Shown here piece by piece: positions 41,198-51,621 of a DNA stretch of 64,000 nucleotides. The notes beneath the pieces are model-generated. The model did not search any database. It was not told the origin of the DNA and worked only from the letters and a program-made list of their open reading frames with translations. The translations under genes and the position numbers were made by a program. Where the stretch lies: positions 17,083,347 through 17,147,346 of the forward strand of contig OX336355.1 in assembly GCA_946902875.1 (NCBI GenBank), in the 5' to 3' direction. Source of the DNA: Nematopogon swammerdamellus (lineage: Eukaryota > Arthropoda > Insecta > Lepidoptera > Adelidae). Position 1 is the first letter of the stretch. Every line of letters starts with the position of its first letter.

Positions 41198-41553
41198 CAG
41201 CCTTGGTAGAGCTCAGTGGTGCGGTCGATCGACTGTTATTAAGCAACCCTGAGCGCGGTCAGTACTTGGATGGGTGACCGCGGTTCGGATTTCACGTTAA
41301 ACTGTAGGTCCCTTCCCTTCTTACCTTACTAGGTGGTAGGGTTTATCCCGGACGGGTTGGTATCACCGCACTGAATGAAACGCCGCTTGAAACGGCTATG
41401 TAAATAGTTCGTGTTTTTCGTCCAGTTCAGTGTAACCGACATGAAATGAATGGAAGCACTAACATGGCACCTAGTTCACCCGGTGTTATGGGCTGACATC
41501 ACGGATGCTGTAGGTGATGTAGCCAACCGTATCGGTTTCCACAAAAAAAAGCA
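41198..41553 (+). mobile_element. family A SINE with clear 5S rRNA-like head
   Basis: The head gtagagctcagtggtgcggt is tRNA A-box-like. It is followed by ttaagcaaccctgagcgcgg and tcagtacttggatgggtgac at about 41239-41280, which match the internal control region of 5S rRNA genes (box A, intermediate element, box C). Tail tttccacaaaaaaa. This is the clearest copy of the family. Confidence 0.85.
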
Positions 41554-41593
41554 ATTGTGTCTTCACACGCGATTGTCACAACGAATTATCTGT

Positions 41594-41930
41594 TGTATAA
41601 ATTTTTCGGTTATGCGGTATAATTAAAGCACTTTTATTAGTCGACGTTTCGTCCCACGCTCCGGGGCCATCGCCAGGACTCGCGGAACTGCGACGACCTG
41701 GAGGACACCCGACACGTCGTCCAGTCAGATGTCAACTGCCGGTCGCCGCTGATGTAGATTGTAGCGATGCGAGGGTACTTCTACGTCAGCGGCGACCGGC
41801 AGTTGACATCTGACTGGACAACGTGTCGGGTATTCCGCGAGTCCTGACGATGTCCCCGGAGCGAGGGACGAAACGTCGACTAATAAAAGTGAGTCGCTTT
41901 AATTATACCGCATAACCGAAAAATGTATAC
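41594..41930. mobile_element. fold-back element with hammerhead-like core
   Basis: Arms of about 160 bp (tttttcggttatgcggtata ... and its complement ending at 41930) surround a short loop. The right arm has CTGACGA (41844-41850), a stem-loop TGTCCC/GGGACG and GAAAC at 41870-41874. That order is the catalytic core of hammerhead ribozymes. The left arm copy has CTGGCGA instead. Confidence 0.75.
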
Positions 41931-42101
41931 AATGTGTAATAGCGGTAAAAGCCTAAACGAACATACAACGAATAACATTCAAAGAATCGCATTAAAAACC
42001 ATCTCATGCTATGAATGCGCTAACGCTGCACACTCGCGTATTTTGCAAACGTAAGACGATGAGGTGAGGTGACCCATACAACACAAGCATCAGTAATTCA
42101 A

Positions 42102-42505
42102 GCGGCGGGTGGCCGAGTGGTTTGGGCATCGGCTGCTCGTGCGACAGTTCCGAGGTTCGAATCCGGTCGGCGTGTATCAATGAGTTTCTTCTGACGAAAA
42201 AAATTACATACATACCTACACCTGCTGCTTCACCGTTCGGAACCGGTGCAAAACTGTAGGTCCCTTCCCTTGCCCCTTACTAGGTGGTAGGCTTAAATTG
42301 TAGCCAACTGGGTTGGATGTAACCACCGTACTGGATGTAAGATGGCCGCATAGCAGCCTCGGTTGTGCTCTCCTCTAGTCCAGTATAGCCAGCAATCCAG
42401 GGAAGTCACCGATATGGCACCTATCTTCTCGGAGGTGATATTAGCTGGCCGGAGCATGTGCTTTGACCCCTCCGACTCAGCCACCCATACCGGAAAACAT
42501 AAAAA
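42102..42505 (+). mobile_element. tRNA-derived SINE (family C), full length
   Basis: Head gcgggtggccgagtggtttg with B-box ggttcgaatcc; ends cacccataccggaaaacata and A-rich. Confidence 0.87.
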
Positions 42506-43480
42506 AACTAAAAATTGTGAACTCAGCTTATAAGCTGATTTGGTTGGTGACATGTTATTCGGGAGTGATGCACAAGAAAGGCACATCTAGGTACTATAGA
42601 TCAGCCACTTTGCAGCATTTCAAACTTTTGGCAATAATCATTCTGACTTGTGGGGTTTGACTTTTGGCTGTAAACACTATGTATACTGTCGTGACTCGTG
42701 AGGTTATGTAGCCTTGGGTCGGATACTGGCTAGCTTGTCTTACTTCTGCAAGGGCGTATGTGAGACAGCAAATTAATTTATAGATATACAAAAAAAACCT
42801 AAAACTAATATTGAAAAATCGCTTCTGGAGACTACTCACTATACGTGTACGACATTCCAGAGTAAAAACATTTCCAAAACGAGTGTATGGACAATTATTG
42901 TTTTGGAAATGTTTGCATTTTGCGTATATTATAATTTTATAATCAATGTTTAGCGTTTACGCGAACGCAGCTCGGCCTTCGGCCTCGCCCTTAGTAATTA
43001 ACATGGTCCTTTTCGAATTTGATGCATAGTTTATCTTTTATCATATACGAGGTTTAGGGAAGGGAATAAAATAAATTACATAAATAACATAATTTAATTT
43101 ATTTTTTTTTTTTTTGTTGGTAGAATTTTAAAAGTATATTTTAATGTTTCTGCTGTAAATGAAGATAAAATAATTTAATTATTTTCGGATATAGTGCTTG
43201 TCAGTTTGGTGAATTGTAAAAATCTTTATATTGGCCAATTTCACAACCTCCGGTTGTGCAATGGCTTGTCTAACAGTTACCTGTTGGTTAAAATGACATT
43301 TCTTATAAATTTGACGTTTGAGTTAACTGGCATTTTAGCCGAAATCGAGGCCGAAATGCAAAATTTAATCTAAAATTTTAGGTGAAATCGGTTCTATAGC
43401 TAATTTTTTTTATGTATAACGCGACTTGTGGCATCGTTTCATCTACAAGTCAGTGTCTAATGATGCCCATGGACATTCTG
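42506..43480. other. unassigned intron; hairpin near 42865-42915
   Basis: aaacatttccaaaac / gttttggaaatgttt form an inverted pair. One unit of the 36.5-kb palindrome family is at about 42960-43000. No exon. Confidence 0.5.
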
Positions 43481-43484
43481 TGAT

Positions 43485-43575
43485 GCACGGGGATTGCGAA
43501 TGCCATGCCGGCCTGACAGGAGCCTGTTCACGCCCCTTTTGAAGAACCCCAGACTGTACTTGGGAGGAAATAGAT
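43485..43575 (-). pseudogene. LINE RT C-terminal remnant (short)
   Basis: Complement of the 12515-12610 segment (tgcacggggattgcgaatgc; ccccagactgtacttgggag). Confidence 0.6.
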
Positions 43576-44116
43576 ACATAATAAAAAGAAAAACAAACTA
43601 ACATTCACGAAGTTCAATAGGAATAGTTCTAACAACATAGAAATCTGGTCAATAGGTTAATAAGGGCGTATCGGAATACGTCTTATTTTTTATAAGTACA
43701 GTTGGAAGAAAATCTTGCAGTAGGGACAATAGCTCTAATGCACTTGACTTTAAGAGTTAATTTCGTTTGTAGGTAGGTACGTATAAGTGAAAGGTTTAAG
43801 GGCTTACGTGTGAAGTAGATCGAATAGAAAGAAGGCCCTTAATTACTGTTATTATGTGTGACCTGTTAATATTTCTTAAGCACGACTTGCGTATCCGCCG
43901 TCATTACGCACTCTATACAATGACTAGGTGTTTTGATCACTGTGTAAATTAATACGGCCTCTCAGGTATAACTTTGTTATGAATTTATAAATTTTATTGA
44001 AAATAGCTTTTTCCCGCGGCTTCGTTTGCATAGCCTAATGTCCATTCTGAAGGGCCGTTCTAAATATTGGTCAAAGAGTTTAATCGAATGAGTATTTTCG
44101 GAGATTAACTCCAATT

Positions 44117-44350
44117 ATTTTAAAACAAAACAGCTTTACTCATGGTTCTTCACGAGCTATGTGGCTCGACGTTTCGGGCCAAGCGTATGGCCCATCCTCA
44201 TGAGCACTCTGCCTAGTGCGACGGTGCGAGAACTCTCTGCCAACAGTCGCACTAGGCAGAGTGCTCATGAGGATGGGCCGTACGCTTGGCCCGAAACGTC
44301 GAGCCACATAGCTCGTGAAGAACCGTGAGTAAAGCTGTTTTGTTTTAAAA
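44117..44350. mobile_element. fold-back element with related GAAACGTCGA core
   Basis: Arms of about 105 bp begin taaaacaaaacagctttact. Each arm has atgaggatgggcc ... ggcccgaaacgtcgagcc, the same layout (TGANGA-like, stem, GAAAC, GTCGA) as 41594-41930. Confidence 0.8.
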
Positions 44351-44417
44351 TAATCTAACAACCACGGTAATTTAAAAACCCAGATTACCTCCAACCGTAC
44401 CGTACCGTACCGTACCG

Positions 44418-44752
44418 TTTGTACCGTGTAGGGCCGGTACTTGAAAAGAATAGCCCCACTGCATCTCTCCCCATGCATGTCGTAAAAGGCGACTAAGGGA
44501 TAAGGACAAGATGCCGTGCTAAAGGGCGACAGGCTCGCCACCTCTCACCTTGGCATGGTACTTCCACCGAGTCATGCAGCAGGTGGGTCTTCGTGCCTTA
44601 CTTGCTGCTTGATCGATTGAATCTTGTTCGAATACTTTGCGAAACGTGGTGGTCGGTGTTGTGCTGTAATTTACCAGAGTTCTTGCAGGACAACACCGAT
44701 TACTCTGCTTACCCCGATTGTCGGGATTCAGCGTGTGTGATATATGTATTAC
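44418..44752 (+). mobile_element. family B SINE-like element, full copy
   Basis: Begins ccgtgtagggccggtacttg, includes gtcgtaaaaggcgactaagg, ctgctgcttgatcg-like sequence and accccgattgtcgggattca. An (accgt)n run precedes it. No A-box/B-box was seen, so its class is uncertain. Confidence 0.7.
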
Positions 44753-45130
44753 CTCCAACATCCGAACTTACAAACTTAACCGAAAGTACATTAAAAATGA
44801 CGGTTGATTTTTGCAAATGGCACGGGTAAGACATTACATAATATGGATTCCATGTCAAAATATGTTTATTCAGATTGAAGTGAAAATGTACCTATGTACC
44901 TTTCTAGCATTTTTCGTAATACGAGTATTGCACAAGGAAGCGCCAGTGTCGACAGGAACAAGATGTAACGGGCTGACATCACGGGAGTAATATGTATCAA
45001 CGGATCTATATTGCCTACGCAATACATCGCGGATGTAGCCTAACATGTCGAGGTTTATCTAAAAAAATCTGATTAACCCACAGAGCATCAAATACCTACC
45101 GCCCGCGCCCCCTACTAGAGGCGCCCTAAG

Positions 45131-45482
45131 TAGGGCTGCCATCTCTAAAATCATTAAACTAGGACAAAAAGAAGTAAAACCCCGGATTGTCATATAAAAA
45201 CCCGGACATTGTTTTTTTCTTATTATGACATGACAATTATTTTATTTTAAATTTTTGACAAAATTAAATTTTCATACATATATTATTAAAATATCTAACG
45301 GCATTACTCACGTTCGTCTCCAAGCGATGGCTCGACGTTTAGCGTCTATCATAGATTTATGCAGCGGGCGGGATTTTTGAATTTCGTGTAACCCGGACTA
45401 CTTTAAAAAATCCCCCCGGACGCCCCCGGACGCCTTCAAAAAGAGGACAAATCCGGGGAAACCCGGACGGATGGCAGCCCTA
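45131..45482. mobile_element. nested MITE with TIR TAGGGCTGCCATC
   Basis: Perfect 13-bp TIRs and 6-bp TSD CCTAAG (45125-45130, 45483-45488). The interior holds accccggattg and ccggacgcccccggacgcct. 352 bp, no ORF. Confidence 0.88.
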
Positions 45483-45556
45483 CCTAAGCGATGATATTTG
45501 AAACCCAATAACCGTACGCTGAGCTGCTAGCGCTTCGTATGTGTGTGTGTGTGCTA

Positions 45557-46027
45557 AGGGGCGCCGACTTTTAGAAATCCTCGTGGGTGCTCATGCAATT
45601 TTTTTTTATTGAACAATCATCATCTTCATCATCGTGTTGCCGTCCACTGCTGGACATATGCTTCTCCAATTTTTCATTATTTCTCCCGGCACCCGGCAGC
45701 ATGGTTTCGCAAAACGTTCGCACGATATTTTGCCTTTGCCGCATTTACACATTCGCACGATGTACTTACGCATGTAGTGCTCCTATATTCTATATTGCAT
45801 GATATAGAATAATATAGGAGTACTATAACGTTCGCTATTCGTCGCGCCACTAGTGCGAATGTGTAAATGTGGCCGCTCAAAGGCTAGTAAGTAAATAAGG
45901 CACTTTTATCGTAGCTCAAATCCTATTATTGATCAGTTTTTATATGTATCGTCGTGGGTGCTCCGCACCCACTACCCACCCCTCGTGGGTGCTGGAGCCC
46001 CCGAGCACCCACGTAGTCGGCGCCTAT
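45557..46027. mobile_element. nested family E element, copy 2 (inverted)
   Basis: Ends aggggcgccgac / gtcggcgcctat, with 7-bp TSD TGTGCTA (45550-45556, 46028-46034). The interior matches 13108-13556 inverted, including the RTE-like piece (tccactgctggacatatgct). It also has its own inverted core near 45779-45835. Confidence 0.85.
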
Positions 46028-46244
46028 TGTGCTAGTATCGACACTACACACAAAGAGGAGCAAGTTAGGCACACGCACAAAACAAATGCACACGCACAAC
46101 GCACAACACACATATGTAAGTCATAGGCCACGCCCACAGGCTTCAACGCCGTTGTAGAGAAATCGCGCTCACGGCGCCTCTAGTAGGGGCGGGCGCGCGC
46201 ATTTCATGCTCTGTGGATTAACCTAACCTAACCCAAAACAAACA

Positions 46245-46585
46245 AACATACCATACGCTGTATCCCGAAAATCAGCGAAAACAGAGTAATCGGACTTGTG
46301 CTGCTAGTACGCTTGTAAATTACATCGCAACACCGACCACTAAACGTTAGTAAAGTATTCGGACAAGACAACTATCAAGCAGCAAATAAGGCACGAAGAC
46401 CCACCCTGCTGCATGACTCAATGGAAGGACCGTTGGTTGGTGACGTGAGGGGTTGTTACTTGGCTAGCATGTCGCCCTTCAGCACGGCATCTTAACCTTA
46501 TCCATTAGTCGGCTTTTACGACATGCACGGATAGAGATGCAGTGGGGCTATTATTTTTAAGTACCGGCCCCATACGGTATACGGC
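46245..46585 (-). mobile_element. family B SINE-like element
   Basis: Minus-strand near-complete copy, ending ggggctattatttttaagta, ccggcccc. Confidence 0.7.
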
Positions 46586-47009
46586 ATTTTAACCCAGTGT
46601 TCTTTAACTATTAATATGTCTAAACGTGCAAGTATCTTCTACTCGCATCTGTCAGTAATGAAATTGTACAATGAAGGCGTCGAGATATTAATAAGCAATA
46701 TTCGACCAGTATAACCTTCTTTAAGTACTCCATCTCGTGCCACTCGAAGTCACGAGAGCGATGGATGGCTAGGCGTCCGTCACAGTTTTGAAACTTCTGT
46801 GCTTGGACGATGCATCTATGATCCGCCACTAACAAAACACTTGTGACTTGCGAAGTTTGTTTGTCAGTTCATCTTCGTATTGAATTTAGAACTGGCGGAA
46901 TTTTTGACATGTCCAAGCGTAGGTTACCTACCTATGGATGAAATTATACAATAAACAATAAATAATATAGCTTGATATGAATGTGCATGAAAAGCCTATT
47001 TTATCTATA
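46586..47009. other. unassigned; one dispersed hairpin
   Basis: 46862-46897 (tcagttcatcttcg ... agaactggcgga) resembles the LINE 3' UTR hairpin at 24603. A minus-strand frame at 46620-46835 has no recognisable product. Confidence 0.4.
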
Positions 47010-47232
47010 GACAAGCTGTGCCCGCGGCTCCGCCCGCTCTCATATTTCACTTCACTGCTAACCTCATAAGCCATTTAGCGTGATAGTAATTAGCCTATAG
47101 TTGAAGGGAAGAATCAAGCTATCCGTAGAATTTTGTTTTATTAAAATCGGTTTAGTGGTTCTCGAGTTATAAGCGGACAGACAGACACTCAGACAGACAG
47201 AAAGCAGACGTTGGATTTTATTATAGGTAAGG
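47010..47232 (+). repeat. left arm of a long inverted repeat
   Basis: The sequence from caagctgtgcccgcggctcc to attttattataggtaaggaa is inverted at 47847-48064 with about 90% match by eye. It includes ctcgagttataagcggacag and (cagacaga)n. Confidence 0.85.
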
Positions 47233-47344
47233 AAGTGTGTAATGAAATGACTGAATGAATTAGTAATGAGTGTTTAACCAAAGGGCAAGGCCCGATTGAT
47301 ATAAGAGATACATTTCAATATTATTTCTTCACTACACTACCGTA

Positions 47345-47730
47345 TCTGTCAGCCTCGGTAGCTCAGTGGTGCGGTCGGTCGACTGTCGACCGTGATCATA
47401 AGCACACCTGAATACGGTCAGTACTTGCATGGATGACCGGTCTACGGTTGGAGGCTGACCGTGGTTCGGATTCCACGTAAAACTGTAGCTCCCTTCCTTC
47501 TTACCTTTCTAGGTGGTATAAGGTAGGGTTTAATCCGCCCGGATTGATACCACCGCACTGAATGAAAGGTCGGTTGAAAAGGCTATGTAAATAGTTCGTG
47601 TTTTCCGTCCAGTTCAGTGCAGGCGGCACGACCGAAGGGAAGCACTGACACGGCACCTAGTTGACCAAGGTTTTATGGGCTGATATTACGGATTTAGTAG
47701 GTGATGTAGCCAACCGTGTCAGTTTCCATA
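47345..47730 (+). mobile_element. family A SINE between the inverted arms
   Basis: Full length: head cagcctcggtagctcagtgg, tail gtgtcagtttccataaaaca. Confidence 0.87.
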
Positions 47731-47846
47731 AAACAAAAAGCCCGTATTATTCGCGAGGCTTCGCCCGCGATATTAGTAAATTACTCTTTCGGAATTATTT
47801 CGTATATTTATTAATTAATTTAGTATAAAATATTCTGTTAATCCTT

Positions 47847-48064
47847 CCTTACCTATAATAAAATCCAACGTCTGCTTTCTGTCTGAGTGTCTGTCTGTCC
47901 GCTTATAACTCGAGAACCACTGAACCGATTTTAATAAAACAAAATTCCACGGATAGCTTGATTCTTCCCATCAACTATAGGCTACTTATTATCACGCTAA
48001 ATGGCTTATGAGGTTAGCAGTGAAGTGAAATATGAGAGCGGGCGGAGCCGCGGGCACAGCTTGT
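47847..48064 (-). repeat. right arm of a long inverted repeat
   Basis: Complement of 47010-47232, ending ggagccgcgggcacagcttg. A separate gaggcttcgcccgcg motif lies at about 47757. Confidence 0.85.
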
Positions 48065-48202
48065 ATAATATATTTATCGCTGTCGTAATATTGTTTTCGC
48101 TGTCGGCGCCCCGCCGAGAGAAACAAAATTGAAAAGCTAATAGCAAAGTTTTCCAAAAGTTTAGTGTAGTTTTTTTTTCAGAATGAATATCCGAGCGTTT
48201 TT

Positions 48203-48586
48203 TTCATGTAATCCGATATGAATGGCTGAATCGGAGGGGCCAAAGCACATGCTCCGACCAGCCAATATCACCTCCGAGTAGGTAGGTGCCATACCGGAGA
48301 CTTCCCTGGATTGCTGGCTACACTGGACTAGAGGAGAACACAGCCGAGGCTGTTATGCGGCCATCTTACATCCAGTACGGTGGTACCAACCCAGTCGGCT
48401 ACAATTTGTAAGGGGCAAGGGAAGGGACCTACAGTTTTACACCGGTCCCGAACGGTGAAGCAGCAGGTGTAGGTATGCACGTAAATTTTATCGTCAGAAA
48501 AAACTCATTGGTACACGCCGACCGGATTCGAACCGCGGACCTCTCGCATGAGAAGCCGATGCCTAAACCACTCGGCCACCCGCCGC
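48203..48586 (-). mobile_element. tRNA-derived SINE (family C)
   Basis: Minus-strand copy with a small internal deletion near 48410; the head complement ccactcggccacccgccgcc ends near 48586. Confidence 0.85.
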
Positions 48587-48744
48587 CAAAATAAACCGCG
48601 TAATAAAGGTGGAAGGTGAAAATGAACAATGTTACAACAGGCGTGTATAGCAGCTGAAACGGGCTGGAATGAAATTTCAGCGGCGTCACGACACGTAGAG
48701 AAGTGTGAAATTGCTCTTTAACTGCCAATATTGCCTGCGAGATG

Positions 48745-48925
48745 TAACGCTTTTTAGGGTTCCGTATTCGTCGTACGGGACTCTATTATTAAGCCTACGC
48801 CGTATGTCTGTCTGTCTGTCTGTCTGTCCGACGGCTGTATCTCTTGAAGCGTAATAGGTAGCCCGTTGAAATTTTCACAGAATATGTATTATTATAGCCG
48901 ATATAACAACAAATAATAAAAAAGT
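48745..48925 (+). mobile_element. family H repeat (TTAGGGTTCCGTA), partial
   Basis: tttagggttccgtattcgtc, (tctg)n, then ctgtatctcttgaagcgtaa. It matches 60921-61300, where the second terminus is present. Confidence 0.7.
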
Positions 48926-49140
48926 ATTCGGACAAGATAACTCAGATCAAGCAGCAAGTAAGGCATGAAGGCCCACCTGCTGCATGACGCGTTGGAAACA
49001 CCGTGCCAAGGTGAGAGGTGGCTAGCCTGTCGCCCTTACGCGCGGCATCTTGTCCTTACCCCTTAGTCGCCTTTTACGACAGGCACGGGGAGAGATGCAG
49101 TGGGGCTATTCTTATTAAAGTAACGGTCCCACACAGTACC
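48926..49140 (-). mobile_element. family B SINE-like fragment
   Basis: Minus-strand head-side two-thirds of family B (cttagtcgccttttacgaca; ggggagagatgcagtggggc). Confidence 0.7.
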
Positions 49141-49268
49141 CTGTGTGACTGAAGACCGTCGATCCGTGATGACCGCAGTCGCGTAGACGGTGTGGATCAG
49201 AGCCTTCAGCCCTGTTCGTGTGATGTCTGGTGGGGGTCACGGTTTTTCCGAGTTTTACGGAACCCCAG

Positions 49269-49407
49269 CAACGGGAGCACAAATGCGTCGATAAGCCTAT
49301 ATCGATCGATAAACATCTATTTGCTTCGTTCGACGAAGTAGAATAGAAGAAGACGAATAGATGTTTATCGATCGATATAGGCATATCGACGCATTTGTGC
49401 TCCCGCT
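49269..49407. mobile_element. small fold-back element
   Basis: The arm gggagcacaaatgcgtcgat ... gatcgataaacatctatt is complementary to aatagatgtttatcgatcga ... atttgtgctccc. Loop near 49325-49350. Confidence 0.85.
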
Positions 49408-49819
49408 GCAGCTCTGCCTCCGTCTCGAGGCAGAGTTCGCAACAGCACACTGAACCGCGTTCCCCGAAGTTGGCGTAGCAAGCTTTTATGTGAAATTGTT
49501 GGGAATTCATTTGTACTTAGAGGGGTTTTCTCTTGCTTACCTTAGCGTCCGCTCTCTTAGTGGGGGAGGAATTGTACTAATTACCACTGGCCATCAGTAC
49601 AATCAAATCATTAATAATATTTTTAAAAATCCTTCTAAAAAAGAAAGCGGTTTGTTTTTGTATTCGTTCGTGGGTCTCGGCCGAGAGACAAGGGGTTGTT
49701 TATATTTTGGAAATTTCAATAAAAGCATGGAACCTCTTTGTCCTTTAATTTTGTAATGAAGTTCTACTATAGTTCAGGCAGATGCCGAAAGTGATAAAAG
49801 TATTAGTTGGATTTTTTTT

Positions 49820-49935
49820 TTATAGACTGCCGGCGCCGTTTTCTGTGCCCAATACTTCAACGGAAGATCAGACACAGCCAATGACACCATTCCTCGCGAA
49901 ACCACGCTCCACGAGTCAGTAAGCCTGGAGGCGCT
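49820..49935 (-). pseudogene. LINE family F 3' tail
   Basis: Complement matches the 9640-9740 segment, preceded by a T-run (the A tail on the minus strand). It ends just upstream of the GC-rich leader of the THAP exon. Confidence 0.65.
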
Positions 49936-49944
49936 ATACATAGG

Positions 49945-50060
49945 AGGACAGGGGTAGCCGCGCGTCGGCGCACACGCGCCAGCGCGTCAGTCTAGCGCCG
50001 GCGACCGATCTTAGTCTCCGTCCGCCGCTCAGGCGGAGCGAACGTGCGCGTCTGTCACAA
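49945..50060 (+). promoter_or_regulatory. CpG-rich leader / putative promoter of the THAP gene
   Basis: A GC- and CpG-rich patch in AT-rich DNA ends at an ATG with an A-rich context (tcacaaaATG). A TCAGT initiator-like site is at about 49986. No TATA box was seen. Confidence 0.4.
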
Positions 50061-50141
50061 AATGCCTGATTGTGCAGTGCTTTGGTGCAAAAAGTCGTCG
50101 AAAAATTCAAACTTGAACACAGATGGAGTCACCTTTCACGA
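50061..50141 (+). CDS. THAP-domain protein, first coding exon
   Basis: Starts ATG: MPDCAVLWCKKSSKNSN, then LNTDGVTFH, and a donor GTAAGT at 50142. An initiating M-P-x-C-x4-C with a later TFH is the opening of a THAP zinc finger (C2CH), a DNA-binding fold of chromatin proteins and P-element-like transposases. A plausible second exon after ttttcag (about 50187) encodes NKHRRKYVWRALF, where THAP proteins have their conserved Trp. I cannot find the final C-X2-H or the rest, so the gene may be partial or broken, or its later exons may be far away. Confidence 0.55.
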
Positions 50142-50820
50142 GTAAGTACTTTCATTCAATTTGATAGCATTTTTCGCTTGAATTTCAGTAACAAACATCG
50201 GCGTAAATATGTATGGAGAGCTCTTTTCTGCTTACCCACCATAGGTCGACTATCGTGTTGGATGCAGTTAGCTCTTGTAATTTTTTTTATTTATTGATAA
50301 ATATGTATGTTAAATGTATACAGATATTTACTGCATTCTGCCTTATTGCCAAAGGACATTTCTTCTAGTCAACCTCAGCAGGTTTCCTCGTTCAATATTC
50401 GTTTATCGCGCTTTTTTCATTCAACCAGTACCTACCGGTTTTTACTTTTGAGCGACTCTAAAGGAATTAATTTCTTTAGGTCATGCGTCTACCGGGAATT
50501 AGTCTTGTTATGCTTAGCATTAACAAAATTAATTCATAATGAATACCCCGTTAGCATTTAGCACTGCTAAGCGCCCTGATGAATAAAAATTAATGCTAAA
50601 TGCTAAGCAATAATCACATTTAATTTTAATTAGCATTGCTGTTTCGTTCGTAAAACTTTGTTGGTTCGTTTGTTTTGGAACGCACAAAGCAATGAAGTAT
50701 GTGCTATTTATCTGTGGTACTGCTAAATGCTAAATGCTATATAGCGCCTGCGCTCCGCTGCTAGCTAGCTAGCTAGCATCTAAATGCGAAATGCGATGCG
50801 ATCATGCGAGTGAGGGGTCG
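50142..50820. other. putative THAP intron/exon 2 and a TAGCATTTAGCAT-rich fold-back
   Basis: From about 50508 to 50640 an inverted pair (ttagcattaac.../...taatgctaaatgctaagc) is followed by more gctaaatgct copies and (ctag)n near 50760. Confidence 0.4.
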
Positions 50821-50829
50821 GAATTATCA

Positions 50830-51345
50830 TCTGTCACGTGATCATTAGTTTTGGTCATATCTACAGAACCACTGGACTTAGACCCATCGTGTTGGTACTC
50901 AATCTGAACGTCTCGATGAGATCTATCCATCTGTCACATTAACTATTGTTTTGGTCATAACTCGAGAACCACTGGTGCTAGACCCATCGTGTTGGTACTC
51001 AAACTTCAGGTCTCGGTGAGATCTATCCATCTGTCACATGAACTTTTGTTTTGGTCATAACTCGAGAACCACTGGTGCTAGATCCATCGTGTTGGTACTC
51101 AAACTTTAGGTCTCGGTGAGATCTATCCATCTGTCACATGAACTTTTGTTTTGGTCATAACTCGAGAACCACTGGTGCTAGACCCATCGTGTTGGTACTC
51201 AAACTTCAGGTCTCGGTGAGATCTATCCATCTGTCACATGAACTTTTGTTTTGGTCATAACTCGAGAACCACTGGTGCTAGACCCATCGTGTTGGTACTC
51301 AAACTTTAGGTCTCGGTGCGATCTATCCATCTGTTGCGCGACCAT
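50830..51345. repeat. 100-bp tandem repeat, five copies
   Basis: atctatccatctgtcac recurs at 50921, 51021, 51121, 51221 and 51321, an exact 100-bp period. Units include ataactcgagaaccactggt, cccatcgtgttggtactcaa and aggtctcggtgag. The first unit is divergent; the later ones differ at only a few bases. Confidence 0.95.
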
Positions 51346-51621
51346 CTCTCGAGACACATGTTAGTTCTTTAGTTCTTTAGTTCAACAATAAGAATGTAAA
51401 TGTCAACAATGTAAACAGTAACAATGTAAATGTCGTAAATTGTGCTTTTAAATTTAATTCAATTGTTCAAAAGTTACCAAATGAAAATTTTAATATAGAT
51501 ACCGATCTATAAATAAATAATTAAGTTAATGGCTGGGGTTTACAATACCTGATCCTTTATTTCAACTAACTGGTACAATAGGTCTGTAGTGTAGGCTTTT
51601 GCGATTCTGGTGATGTAATTT

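Larger units (their letters stand above)
45079..46215. mobile_element. MITE family D, split by two nested elements
   Basis: Outer TIR cacagagcatcaaat / atttcatgctctgtg, with 8-bp TSD GATTAACC (45071-45078, 46216-46223). Interrupted at 45131-45482 and 45557-46027. The uninterrupted order is known from the copies at 33115 and 56070. Confidence 0.9.

Noticed and set aside
41239..41280. 5S rRNA gene
   Set aside because: Only the internal control region is similar; the 5' and 3' thirds of 5S are missing and the segment is embedded in a SINE.
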